Shown here piece after piece: positions 4,454-11,216 of a DNA stretch of 11,216 nt. Every line of letters starts with the position of its first letter. Position 1 is the stretch's first letter. The translations under genes were made by a program, and so were the position numbers. The notes below the pieces were generated by a model. The model worked only from the letters and a program-made list of their open reading frames with translations. It was not told the origin of the DNA and ran no database searches. The DNA is from JBFYKJ01 sp041306005 (lineage in GTDB: Archaea; Altiarchaeota; Altiarchaeia; JAFGQM01), in contig JBFYKJ010000007.1 in the NCBI GenBank assembly GCA_041306005.1, forward strand, positions 1 through 11,216, in the 5' to 3' direction.

Positions 4454-5259
4454 CTTTTCGGCTTTGCAGCTTTCGCGCGCTCCGCGAGCGGCTTCCTTTT
4501 GCGGGCGAGCACGACCCAATTGGGGGCCTTGTGTATTATTGAATGCTCCCGCTTGGTAAGGTTGCCCCGCTCCAATTCGGTTTCTGCAATGCTGTGGAGG
4601 GCGAATCTGCCGTCTGTTGGGAATTTCTGCCACTTGAGGACTCTTGCTTGCGGGGTTATCTTCCTGCCGTCGATTAGGAGGGCGTCCCAGTCCTCTGTCA
4701 ATACGAGCCGCCCATTCTTGCTTAGTCTCCGGACTAAGTCTAGTGTGCCGCGAGTGGCGTTGTGTATAGCTCCACGCTCAGCCTTGTCGCCGCCCATCCC
4801 ACGCCCACCTAAACTAAAGACCCTATGGGCGCAGACCAAATCCCAGTCTTTATGTTCCGGACCCAGATTGCCCGCGAATTCCGGCACGGATTGTATGCCC
4901 TTTCGCTTGTATTCCTCATTGCCTCGATGCCCGACTGCAATCATCTTCACTCCGGCCTTGTTGAAGACGTCGGCGAATCGTGACAAGACATCTATTTGAC
5001 CGGGCCCGATCTCCGCTACAGTGCGGATCTTATTGGCCTTTAGCAGCTTTATGAGCGATTCCTGAAGTGGCTCATCAGGGGAAATTTTATCCCAGCCGCG
5101 CGGGAGGGCTGAGAATGTAGAGGCTGCATAGAAAGCCGCTCGCCCTTGATGGGCAGGGTGAACGTCCCAGGCGATTCTATCAGAGATGCGGTTATGCAAG
5201 TCTGAATACCGCTTGTCAATGAGCTCGCTTGCGGGCTTCCCGGGCTTTTCGGTTGCCAT
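4450..5259 (-). CDS. Rossmann-fold SAM methyltransferase-like protein
   Basis: The 269-residue product has a class I methyltransferase pattern in its middle: TVAEIGPGQIDVLSRFADVF (residues 80-99) as motif I with the Gly-rich loop, MIAVGHRG (106-113) as the second strand, DWDLVCAHRVFSLGGRG (138-154) where motif IV is expected, and LVRRLSKNGRLVLTEDWDAL (175-194) as the strand-4/5 region. A helical N-terminal extension of about 75 residues and a very basic C-terminal tail (RKRKPLAERAKAAKPKR) suggest an RNA or nucleoprotein substrate, by inference. The acidic residue that normally ends strand 2 is not obvious, so cofactor binding may differ. ATG at 5259 follows a weak T-rich promoter. By eye its codons look less GC-rich than those of the Lhr gene. 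Confidence 0.6.
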   Translation of the reverse strand: MATEKPGKPASELIDKRYSDLHNRISDRIAWDVHPAHQGRAAFYAASTFSALPRGWDKISPDEPLQESLIKLLKANKIRTVAEIGPGQIDVLSRFADVFNKAGVKMIAVGHRGNEEYKRKGIQSVPEFAGNLGPEHKDWDLVCAHRVFSLGGRGMGGDKAERGAIHNATRGTLDLVRRLSKNGRLVLTEDWDALLIDGRKITPQARVLKWQKFPTDGRFALHSIAETELERGNLTKREHSIIHKAPNWVVLARKRKPLAERAKAAKPKR

Positions 5260-5280
5260 TGTGATTAATAGGTTTCGAAA

Positions 5281-5291
5281 GGCAAAAACTT
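5281..5291 (-). promoter_or_regulatory. Weak TATA-like element for the methyltransferase-like gene
   Basis: The minus strand reads AAGTTTTTGCC, centred about 27 bp before the ATG at 5259. Position fits a leaderless transcript, but the sequence is a poor TATA match. Confidence 0.25.
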
Positions 5292-5311
5292 GATTAACTC
5301 GCCAAGCGCAT

Positions 5312-8113
5312 CTACTTCTTCCAGAACTTGCTCGTCCTGATAAACTCCCTCTCCGCCTGCAGTATCTCCTTGTAGAACTCGTCGTCCTTCAGGTTCAGCC
5401 CAAGGATCCTGTCGGCGGTCCTCGGGCCGACCCCGCGCGCGTTAAGGGCGAGGAGCGCCCTTGCCTCATATGAGTGTATAAGCCCGGCCGACTGGTGCGC
5501 CCGCTTGAGGAACTTTAGCTCGTCGGCGGTTAGGTTGGCGCCCCGCTTCTTCCTCTTTACCAGCCTGCTAAGCTCGTCCTCGGTCGCGCCCATCGACGCT
5601 ATCATCCACGACTCGCATACCGGGCATTTGAGCGGGTACTCGAGCGTGTCTATCGTCCGGTGGCGCATCACCTCCCCGCAGTGCAGGCACACAAGGCCGA
5701 CCTTTCGCCCCGATAGCCGGTTCTTGACCGTCTCCACAATCGCCCGCTCCGGGGTCTCCGCGAGTATCGCGTCCTTGAACTGCTCAAGGCCGAACTGGGA
5801 TATCGTCGTCAGCGACTGGATGTCGATTCCCATGCTGCCTTCCCCCTCGCCGTGAATCCGCCTGAGCGCCAGCTTCGCGCCCTCTATATCAAAGTACTTT
5901 TTGAACAATTCGTCGAACGCCTCCTTGTACACGGCGGTCCCTTTGTAGGCGTCAATCACGCGCCGCATGTTTATCTCCCTGAAGTTGACTTCCTCCTTGA
6001 ACACGCCAAACCTTTTGCCCACGTGCAGAAAAGTGAATTTGAACAGGCTCGTGTCGCCGACTGTCTTCTCCAGTATCTCGGCTACCGAGTCCGGGTTTAT
6101 CGACTGCAGGGACTTTGCGACCTCGTCTTCCTCAAGGATGAGCCCGGTCAGGACTATTCTATATGGGTCGACCTTCACCCCGACAGCCTCCCCGTATTTG
6201 GCACTAAGGAGCGACGCCAGTATCCTGCTTATAGTGTCATTCACCTTTGTCCCAAAGCACGTGTTGATGACGACCTGATGATAGTTCTCGATGAACCTCT
6301 CGATCGTTATGAGCCGGTCGGTCGGGACTTCGCCCTGCCTCATCTGCTTTGCTATCGTATCGGCGGCAAAACGGGCGCCCGCTGCGTCAAGGGGCAGCTC
6401 TGCCTGCAGCTTCTTGACGGCCGCCTGCATATCCTGCTTCGTATCCAGCATAGACGCTATCTCGCCCCGTATCTTACCCACTTCTTGCGCTATCTTATAC
6501 GGCACAGGCAGGTCCTCCCCGACCCAAACAGGCGTTTCGGCCCCTATCTCGCTGACCGGGACGACCATCACCCTCTTGTCCCTAAAGTCAACTATCCTCC
6601 AGGCCTCGCCCTTTAGGATGAATAGGGAATTCACGTGGCAGTCGACGATGAACTCCTCGTCAAGGACGCCTACGGGCTTATGCGCGGCCAGGTCTATGAC
6701 AGTATATCTATTATAAGTAGGTATCGTCGAGAGGTTCGAGTAGTAATAGAACAGCGAGCTTCGCCTCCGCTCGAGCATCGTCTCCGTCCACCCGACGAGG
6801 CGCAACCTCTTTAGCACGTCCACAACTGAGTCAAAGAGCTCCCGGGTCATGTTCCTGTACGGGTAAGCCCTCTTGAGCGTGGAGTACACCCTCGCTATCT
6901 CCACGTCCCCGAAGTCAAGCGCCATGCCGACTATCTGGCTCGCAAGGACGTCAAGGCTGTTCTCATAGCAATCGGTTTCCTCTATCTCCGACTTGAGCGC
7001 GTGCCTAGCCACGACGCCCGCTTCCAGGATATCGTCAAAGTCCGATGCCAGGACTGTCCCGCGGGATATCCTGTTCGCCGCGTGCCCGCTCCTCCCGGCC
7101 CGCTGTATCAATCTGGCGACCTGCCGCGGGGAGTTTATCTGTATCACCTGCTCTATCTCCCCTACGTCTATCCCAAGCTCCATCGAGGACGTGCAGACCA
7201 GGGTCTTTAATTTTCCCTCCTTAAACAGCCTCTCGGTCTCTATCCTCTCCTCCTTAGACAAGGAAGAATGGTGTATCCCCACGTCCTTGACCTTCTTTAG
7301 CTGCTTTGTGAGGAGTTCGGTCGCGACGCGGGTGTTAGTGAATATGAGTGTCGATTTCTCGCCCGTCATCTCCCCGATGCGCTTGACCACGCTCCCGGGC
7401 CGCTCGACCCTGAGTTCGAGCCCCTTAAAACTCCTGTCGATGACTATCTCCTTGAGCCCGTAGTACCTTGCCACCACATCTGGCGTCCCCACGGTCGCCG
7501 AGAGGCCTATCGTCTGGAACTTCCCGCAGACCTCCCTTAGCCGCTCAAGCCCGAGGGCCAGCTGGACCCCGCGTTTATCCGAAACCAGTTCGTGCACCTC
7601 ATCGATCACGACAAAGTCCACGGACTCCAAATGCTTCCTCATGACCTTCGCCGGCAGTATCGCCTGCAGGGTCTCCGGCGTCGTTATCATCAGTTGGGGC
7701 GGCCTGAGCCGCTGCTTGCTCCTCTGGGCCTGGGTCGTGTCCCCGTGGCGCACTTCGACCGTGAGCCCGAGCTGTGCGCACCATTCTTCCATCCTGCGGA
7801 GCATGTCGCGGTTGAGGGACCGCAGGGGGGCGATATACAGCGCGATTATGCCTTTCTTCGGGTCCTTTCTTCTCTGCCCCTGGAAAGCCGGGCCGGCCGG
7901 GGCGCCGTCCTCGGGCCGCACCCGCTCAAGGAGCCCGTTCATAACCGGCAGGAGCGCTGATTCCGTCTTCCCGCTGCCGGTGGGGGCTATGACTAAGGTG
8001 TCCTTCCCGTCGAGGATATAAGGCATAGCCTGCTTCTGTATCGCTGTAAAACCGGCAAAGCTGTCCGCTATGACCTTCCTTAGCTCAGGCCTAAATCTGT
8101 CAAGAAGTTCCAT
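5312..8113 (-). CDS. lhr: Lhr-type superfamily 2 DNA/RNA helicase
   Basis: ATP-dependent 3'-5' helicase of the Lhr family, linked to DNA repair and, in archaea, RNA-DNA hybrid or RNA processing. The 933-residue product has motifs in order: Q-motif FTAIQ (22-26), Walker A APTGSGKT (43-50), motif Ia APLRSLN (95-101), TTPETL (144-149), Walker B DEVH (171-174), SAT (205-207), second RecA domain with TSSMELGIDVG (308-318) and arginine finger QRAGRSGH (337-344). The winged-helix and long beta region typical of Lhr core follow. The C-terminus adds a four-Cys zinc site (CLHC 809-812, CPVC 830-833) and a helix-hairpin-helix-like ARGVGPRTADRIL. ATG at 8113 is chosen over an in-frame TTG at 8152 because a TATATA box (8138-8143) predicts transcription starting at 8113-8114. 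Confidence 0.93.
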   Translation of the reverse strand: MELLDRFRPELRKVIADSFAGFTAIQKQAMPYILDGKDTLVIAPTGSGKTESALLPVMNGLLERVRPEDGAPAGPAFQGQRRKDPKKGIIALYIAPLRSLNRDMLRRMEEWCAQLGLTVEVRHGDTTQAQRSKQRLRPPQLMITTPETLQAILPAKVMRKHLESVDFVVIDEVHELVSDKRGVQLALGLERLREVCGKFQTIGLSATVGTPDVVARYYGLKEIVIDRSFKGLELRVERPGSVVKRIGEMTGEKSTLIFTNTRVATELLTKQLKKVKDVGIHHSSLSKEERIETERLFKEGKLKTLVCTSSMELGIDVGEIEQVIQINSPRQVARLIQRAGRSGHAANRISRGTVLASDFDDILEAGVVARHALKSEIEETDCYENSLDVLASQIVGMALDFGDVEIARVYSTLKRAYPYRNMTRELFDSVVDVLKRLRLVGWTETMLERRRSSLFYYYSNLSTIPTYNRYTVIDLAAHKPVGVLDEEFIVDCHVNSLFILKGEAWRIVDFRDKRVMVVPVSEIGAETPVWVGEDLPVPYKIAQEVGKIRGEIASMLDTKQDMQAAVKKLQAELPLDAAGARFAADTIAKQMRQGEVPTDRLITIERFIENYHQVVINTCFGTKVNDTISRILASLLSAKYGEAVGVKVDPYRIVLTGLILEEDEVAKSLQSINPDSVAEILEKTVGDTSLFKFTFLHVGKRFGVFKEEVNFREINMRRVIDAYKGTAVYKEAFDELFKKYFDIEGAKLALRRIHGEGEGSMGIDIQSLTTISQFGLEQFKDAILAETPERAIVETVKNRLSGRKVGLVCLHCGEVMRHRTIDTLEYPLKCPVCESWMIASMGATEDELSRLVKRKKRGANLTADELKFLKRAHQSAGLIHSYEARALLALNARGVGPRTADRILGLNLKDDEFYKEILQAEREFIRTSKFWKK

Positions 8114-8137
8114 ATACCTGCGCGCACGTGAGTATAC

Positions 8138-8143
8138 TATATA
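8138..8143 (-). promoter_or_regulatory. TATA box for the Lhr helicase gene
   Basis: TATATA on the minus strand, centred about 27 bp from ATG 8113, so the mRNA is predicted to be leaderless. It lies inside the longer TTG-initiated frame and argues against that start. Confidence 0.5.
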
Positions 8144-8219
8144 CGCCCCCAAATTGCGCGAAACAGGTATTGAGCTGGAAGGGTTAAAAATGAGGTTTTA
8201 AGCGGTAGTTGAGCTGTAG

Positions 8220-8804
8220 TCAAGCCCTTTTGCGGACGCCCCGTATATACGGCTTGTTTTTCTTCAGGTTGCCGAAATCGCAAAGTGCCGCAACGACTCG
8301 GCCGTCCGGCCCCATCACGGGAAAGAACGCGTCTCCGGCCGCCGAGTAACCGTGAGATTCAAGTGTCTGGATCTGCCTTTCCCTGTCCTCCATAAACTGG
8401 TCGTTGGCATCTTGTTCGTATAGGGATATCTTACCTTGTGTTCGTCTAGGGATGTGTTCGTCTAGGGATATCTTAACTACATGAAGCGGCGTGGTCAGTA
8501 GCGTCTTTTCCCCGTCTTTTTTCTCCGCAAGCCGCACGGTCTTGGGCAGCCTCAGCCCAAGGCGCTCCCGCTTGTTCAGCTCGATGAGCCCCTTTACCAT
8601 CTTGAACTGGGCGACTGGGTCCCCAAACACGCTCGGCTGTGCGCCCTCGAGCTTGCGGAAGACCTTTTCAGCCAGGTAAACCTTCCTTGGGCCGACCGAA
8701 ACCTGGGATGCGAATACTTCGCCCTCGTAGCCGCCGGAGACATGTGCCCGCCTCCGGACATCCGCCTCCACGGGCCTTCGTCCCCCTTTCAATGTCGCTC
8801 TCAT
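8220..8804 (-). CDS. Kinase-fold-like protein lacking the catalytic Asp (possible pseudokinase)
   Basis: Not assigned to a known family. The 194-residue product has a layout resembling a minimal eukaryotic-like or RIO/Bud32-type kinase. Residues 24-55 could form N-lobe strands with a candidate ATP lysine (VYLAEKVF, K47); AQFKMVKGLIELNK (65-78) could be helix C with E75; LPKTVRLAEKKDGEKTLLTTPLHVVK resembles strands 4-5. Then HGYSAAGD (151-158) aligns with HGD/HRD-x4-N, and LCDFGN (174-179) with DFG. The catalytic Asp would be Tyr (Y153) and the metal-binding Asn an Asp. Almost no C-lobe follows DFG. Residues 111-131 hold a duplicated KISL(D/Y)E motif. It starts 8 bp after the methyltransferase stop, so the two are co-transcribed. 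Fold call is inference. Confidence 0.5.
   Translation of the reverse strand: MRATLKGGRRPVEADVRRRAHVSGGYEGEVFASQVSVGPRKVYLAEKVFRKLEGAQPSVFGDPVAQFKMVKGLIELNKRERLGLRLPKTVRLAEKKDGEKTLLTTPLHVVKISLDEHIPRRTQGKISLYEQDANDQFMEDRERQIQTLESHGYSAAGDAFFPVMGPDGRVVAALCDFGNLKKNKPYIRGVRKRA
8412..8475. repeat. Imperfect 16-bp repeats inside the kinase-like gene
   Basis: A 16-bp unit ending TTCGTCTAGGGAT is perfectly tandem at 8438-8453 and 8454-8469; a third copy with two mismatches lies at 8412-8427. The outer copies continue into ATCTTA and sit 42 bp apart, so they are in frame and both encode KISL(D/Y)E. The middle copy is in another frame and encodes IPRRTQ. The net insertion is 14 codons and keeps the gene open. 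Confidence 0.8.
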
Positions 8805-8812
8805 CTTTCAGC

Positions 8813-9445
8813 TCAAACCGCCTTAGCATTTATCAAAAAAAGATTGTGCCCGAGATCCCGGGAGTAAGCCACCTTGAAGCCCCGGGCCTCCAGCAGCTTT
8901 GAGAGCTGCTTAAAGCGTATTCCCCCAAACCCCGGTATCACACCAGTCGTCCCCTGGGTGCTGGCGTTCTCGGTTATGACCCAGTGGCCCCCGGGCTTAA
9001 GGGCTTTTCGCACCTCGTCTATGAGCCGGCCGTGGTCCGAGACGTACGGGAAAAGGAATCGGGTTGCGCAGCCATTGAATGTCCCGCCGCGGAACGGGAG
9101 GGCCTCCCCGTCGGCCTGCACCGCACGGCCGGTCGCAAATGGCTTCTTCAGCCCGAGCCGCGAAACGTCGGCATAAACGACGCCGTTGCCGCGAAGCTGC
9201 GGCGAATCGGAGGGCCCGATCTCCAGGAAACGGCCGTCCCGCATGCCAAACTTGCCCCCGAGGGCTTTAAGCGTGTATCTGCCGGCCGATTTGACGCTGT
9301 TGCAATAGCCTTGCTTCTGTGGGGACATGAACCCAAAAATGGCGTCGGTCTTGTGGTACACGCTCATCGGCATGCCTTCCCAAAACTCGCGTATGTCTCT
9401 TTTCTTCCTGCGGATTTCCTCGGGGCCCCTAACCGGTTCGGCCAT
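8813..9445 (-). CDS. Class I SAM-dependent methyltransferase (Methyltransf_11-like)
   Basis: The 210-residue product is a standard Rossmann-fold methyltransferase. Motif I is FLEIGPSDSPQL (73-84), the strand-2 acidic residue is D93 in VVYADVSRLGL, motif II-like ADGEALPFRGGTFN is at 111-124, LKPGGHWVITE is at 149-159, and the end LLEARGFKVAYSRD matches the final strands. The N-terminal 60 residues (FWEGMPMSVYHKTDAIFGFM) are charged and aromatic and may form a lid. Substrate is unknown; the ADGEALPF signature is common in small-molecule, lipid-quinone and tRNA methyltransferases. ATG at 9445 fits a TATA-like box 25 bp upstream. It is the first gene of a two-gene unit with the kinase-like gene, 8 bp apart. 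Confidence 0.8.
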   Translation of the reverse strand: MAEPVRGPEEIRRKKRDIREFWEGMPMSVYHKTDAIFGFMSPQKQGYCNSVKSAGRYTLKALGGKFGMRDGRFLEIGPSDSPQLRGNGVVYADVSRLGLKKPFATGRAVQADGEALPFRGGTFNGCATRFLFPYVSDHGRLIDEVRKALKPGGHWVITENASTQGTTGVIPGFGGIRFKQLSKLLEARGFKVAYSRDLGHNLFLINAKAV

Positions 9446-9466
9446 GTGTTGATGTATAGTCTAAGG

Positions 9467-9472
9467 AAATAA
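9467..9472 (-). promoter_or_regulatory. TATA-like box for the methyltransferase/kinase-like unit
   Basis: The minus strand reads TTATTT within CTTATTTCC, centred about 25 bp upstream of the ATG at 9445, predicting a leaderless transcript. Confidence 0.4.
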
Positions 9473-9499
9473 GACTTATTAAGGTTACCTGTGCTGCAA

Positions 9500-10228
9500 T
9501 CATTTCCCCCGGACTCTCGACTCCCCTACAGTCCCCAGATAACTCCCGTCCAAAAGGTATATTTCCGCCCCCTCCAGGTCTACCATCCTCTTCAGGAACG
9601 GCCCCAAGGGCTCGGTGTTGTTGACTGCGAAGCCTCTCGCCGAGTCGTCGAAAGCGGGAACTACGATTACATTAGTATTAGAACCCTTGACCGTTGTCTC
9701 GACCCACGCCTGCCTGATGTCCGCCTTTATGTCGCGGAGAAGCACCGACGGGTGCGTGTGTGCGCAGACTATGAGCTTTTGCTTAAGGAGCTCCTCAGAG
9801 GGTATCTTGTGGCCGTGGAAGTAACCTACACCGACCTTCGCATCTATATACTCGTCGACCACCTCGACCCCGGGCGGCACCAGCCTTTCAATGTCCCCGT
9901 CGTGGTTGCCTTTGGTAATTATTATCTTCGGCACCAGTTTAAGGAGCTCTTCCAAGAACATCGGCACCTCCCGCTTTTCCTGAAGCGACGTCACGGGCAC
10001 GTTGTGCTTCAAGTCCCCAAGTATAACCAGCTGCTCCGGCTTGGTTTCCAATACTATCGCCTTCAGCCTCTTCAGTTTGGCCTCGGTCTGGCTGGGGATA
10101 TTAGCGCCTTTCTTGAACAATTCGAACTCGATCCCGTTGTGCAAATCGGCAACGGCAAGCGTGCTTCCCACCATCAGCGCGGGCTTGTCCTTGAGAAACC
10201 TTGTTTCCGGCGCGGGTTTTGGAGCCAT
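9500..10228 (-). CDS. Calcineurin-like metallophosphoesterase, COG1407/PdeM-like (SbcD/Mre11-related)
   Basis: Binuclear-metal phosphoesterase of the archaeal SbcD-related group. The 242-residue product shows all metal motifs: DLH (28-30), GDLKH (71-75), GNHD (107-110), a single His in FHGHK (137-141), and AHTHP (156-160), the COG1407 form of the usual GHxH. Bacterial relatives (PdeM) are nucleases or phosphodiesterases in the ligase-associated repair cassette with an Lhr-core helicase; the Lhr gene is about 1.4 kb away here. ATG at 10228 is preferred; a GTG at 10231 directly before it is the alternative. The aminotransferase stop is six bases upstream of the ATG, so the two are almost surely one transcript. 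The promoter is outside the window. Confidence 0.88.
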   Translation of the reverse strand: MAPKPAPETRFLKDKPALMVGSTLAVADLHNGIEFELFKKGANIPSQTEAKLKRLKAIVLETKPEQLVILGDLKHNVPVTSLQEKREVPMFLEELLKLVPKIIITKGNHDGDIERLVPPGVEVVDEYIDAKVGVGYFHGHKIPSEELLKQKLIVCAHTHPSVLLRDIKADIRQAWVETTVKGSNTNVIVVPAFDDSARGFAVNNTEPLGPFLKRMVDLEGAEIYLLDGSYLGTVGESRVRGK

Positions 10229-10234
10229 CACTAC

Positions 10235-11216
10235 TTATTTGCAAAACAGCTTACCGATCCTCTCAAGGGCCTTTGTTATCTCCTCGGTCGACACGGAATA
10301 AGAGCACCTCACATACCCCTCGCCGCTCGGGCCGAAGACGCTTCCGGGGACGACAGCCACCTTCGCTTCCTTAATCAGCTTCTCGGCGAATTTTTCCGAC
10401 GACAGCCCCGTGCCCCTTATGTTCGGGAAGGCGTAGAACGCGCCCTTCGGCATGTGGCAGCTGATGCCCGGTATCTCATTTAGGCCCGACACAAGCAGCT
10501 TCCTCCTTGCCTCGTAGGTCCTGACCATCCTCTTCACGCTCGCCTCCTCGCCAAAAGCGGCGAGCATCGCGTACTGCGACGGCGTCGGGGCGCAGAGCAT
10601 GCAGTACTGGTGTATCTTGTAGAGCGCGTCGTGAAGTTCCCCTTTGGCGGCGACGTAGCCGACTCTCCACCCGGTGGCCGCATACGCTTTAGAGAACCCG
10701 TTGAGTGTTATCGTCCTCCCGGCCATGCCCTTCAGCGACCCTATGGAGCAGTGCTCGCCATCGTAGATGAGCTTCTCGTATATTTCATCCGAGAGGACTA
10801 CGAGGTCGTTCTCGATGGCCACCTCGGCGATGCCCTTAAGGTCCTCTTTTGTCAAAACCGATCCCGTCGGGTTGTTAGGGGAACAAAATAATATCGCCCG
10901 GGTGTTCTTGGTCACCCTTTTGGCCAAATCCTCGGGCCGTACCCTGAAATCGTTCTCTTCCTTCGTAGGGATGAGGACCGGCTTACCTCCCGCCAGCTGC
11001 GTTAGCGGCTCGTATGCGACATACGCCGGGTCCGGAATCAAGACCTCGTCGCCGGGGTCCAAAACCGCCCTTAAGGAGATGTCCAGCCCCTCGCTTGACC
11101 CGCTCGTGATTATGACCTCGTCTGGCGACGCCTCGACCCCGTTCTCCCTCTTCAGCTTCTCGGAGATCTTCTCCCTCAATTCCAAGAGCCCCGCGTTCGA
11201 GGTATAGTGCGTCCTG
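10235..11216 (-). CDS. Class I/II aminotransferase, aspartate aminotransferase-like, N-terminus cut by window edge
   Basis: PLP-dependent transaminase, probably acting on aspartate or an aromatic amino acid. The frame is open to base 11216, so the true start is outside; the visible part begins RTHYTSNAGLLELREKI, the conserved segment near residue 60-80 of the family. Seen in order: TSGSSEGLDI near the phosphate-binding loop, DPAYVAYEP, CSPNNPTGSV with the carboxylate-binding Asn, LSDEIYEKL with the ring-binding Asp and Tyr, FSKAYAATGWRVGY with the Schiff-base Lys (codon 10690-10688), and FYAFPNI plus VRCSYSVS with the C-terminal substrate Arg. About 326 residues are visible of the usual 380 or so. 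It precedes the phosphoesterase gene in one operon. Substrate cannot be fixed from motifs alone. Confidence 0.9.
   Translation of the reverse strand, partial: RTHYTSNAGLLELREKISEKLKRENGVEASPDEVIITSGSSEGLDISLRAVLDPGDEVLIPDPAYVAYEPLTQLAGGKPVLIPTKEENDFRVRPEDLAKRVTKNTRAILFCSPNNPTGSVLTKEDLKGIAEVAIENDLVVLSDEIYEKLIYDGEHCSIGSLKGMAGRTITLNGFSKAYAATGWRVGYVAAKGELHDALYKIHQYCMLCAPTPSQYAMLAAFGEEASVKRMVRTYEARRKLLVSGLNEIPGISCHMPKGAFYAFPNIRGTGLSSEKFAEKLIKEAKVAVVPGSVFGPSGEGYVRCSYSVSTEEITKALERIGKLFCK

Noticed and set aside
4454..4633. 60-residue N-terminal extension of the SPOUT-like protein from ATG 4633
   Set aside because: It lies entirely inside the upstream methyltransferase-like gene and is a shadow of it; the ATGA overlap gives a natural start at 4453.
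4220..4999. 259-codon plus-strand ORF antisense to two methyltransferase genes
   Set aside because: It has no recognisable domain, and the opposite strand encodes motif-bearing proteins with an ATGA junction.
8114..8152. TTG 8152 start for Lhr
   Set aside because: It includes the TATA box in coding sequence; helicase homology begins with MELLDRFRPEL from ATG 8113.

Overview
The window is archaeal. It carries a ribosomal protein S19e gene next to a PDCD5-family DNA-binding protein gene, an RNase P Rpp21-type subunit, an Lhr-type superfamily 2 helicase, a COG1407 metallophosphoesterase, and a DUF2683-like/RelE-like toxin-antitoxin pair. Promoters look archaeal: TATA-like boxes lie about 24-28 bp from start codons, so several mRNAs are probably leaderless. 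The DNA is fairly GC-rich and gene-dense. A DPANN-type or deep euryarchaeal lineage (for example Micrarchaeota-like) is my guess only; nothing here fixes the phylum.

Left part (1-3254): on the minus strand, RNase P subunit 4 (2895-3254), S19e (391-801) and PDCD5 (1-323, cut by the edge) are remnants of a neighbourhood that is compact in other archaea. Here it is split by about 2 kb holding a plus-strand membrane protein (2047-2898), a divergent minus-strand membrane protein (1198-1935) and a probable leaderless 36-residue protein (990-1100). S19e is unusual in having a long predicted mRNA leader with three hairpins, two of them capped by GNRA tetraloops.

Middle (3279-5259): a RelE-like toxin and its ribbon-helix-helix-type antitoxin, with a three-unit 11-bp operator-like array. 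Next come a SPOUT (Nep1-like) methyltransferase candidate, whose stop lies in a 24-bp tandem duplication, and a Rossmann-fold methyltransferase-like gene overlapping it by four bases (ATGA).

Right part (5312-11216): Lhr helicase, a kinase-fold protein that appears to lack its catalytic Asp and carries a recent in-frame repeat expansion, a class I methyltransferase, a COG1407/PdeM-like metallophosphoesterase, and an aspartate-type aminotransferase cut by the right edge. All are on the minus strand. Transcription runs aminotransferase then phosphoesterase; methyltransferase then kinase-like; then Lhr. An Lhr helicase near a COG1407 phosphoesterase recalls the bacterial ligase-associated DNA-repair cassette. 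The kinase-like and methyltransferase genes between them are the best candidates for something undescribed.

No tRNA, rRNA, CRISPR array or insertion sequence was recognised. There is no gene-free stretch over 300 bases.
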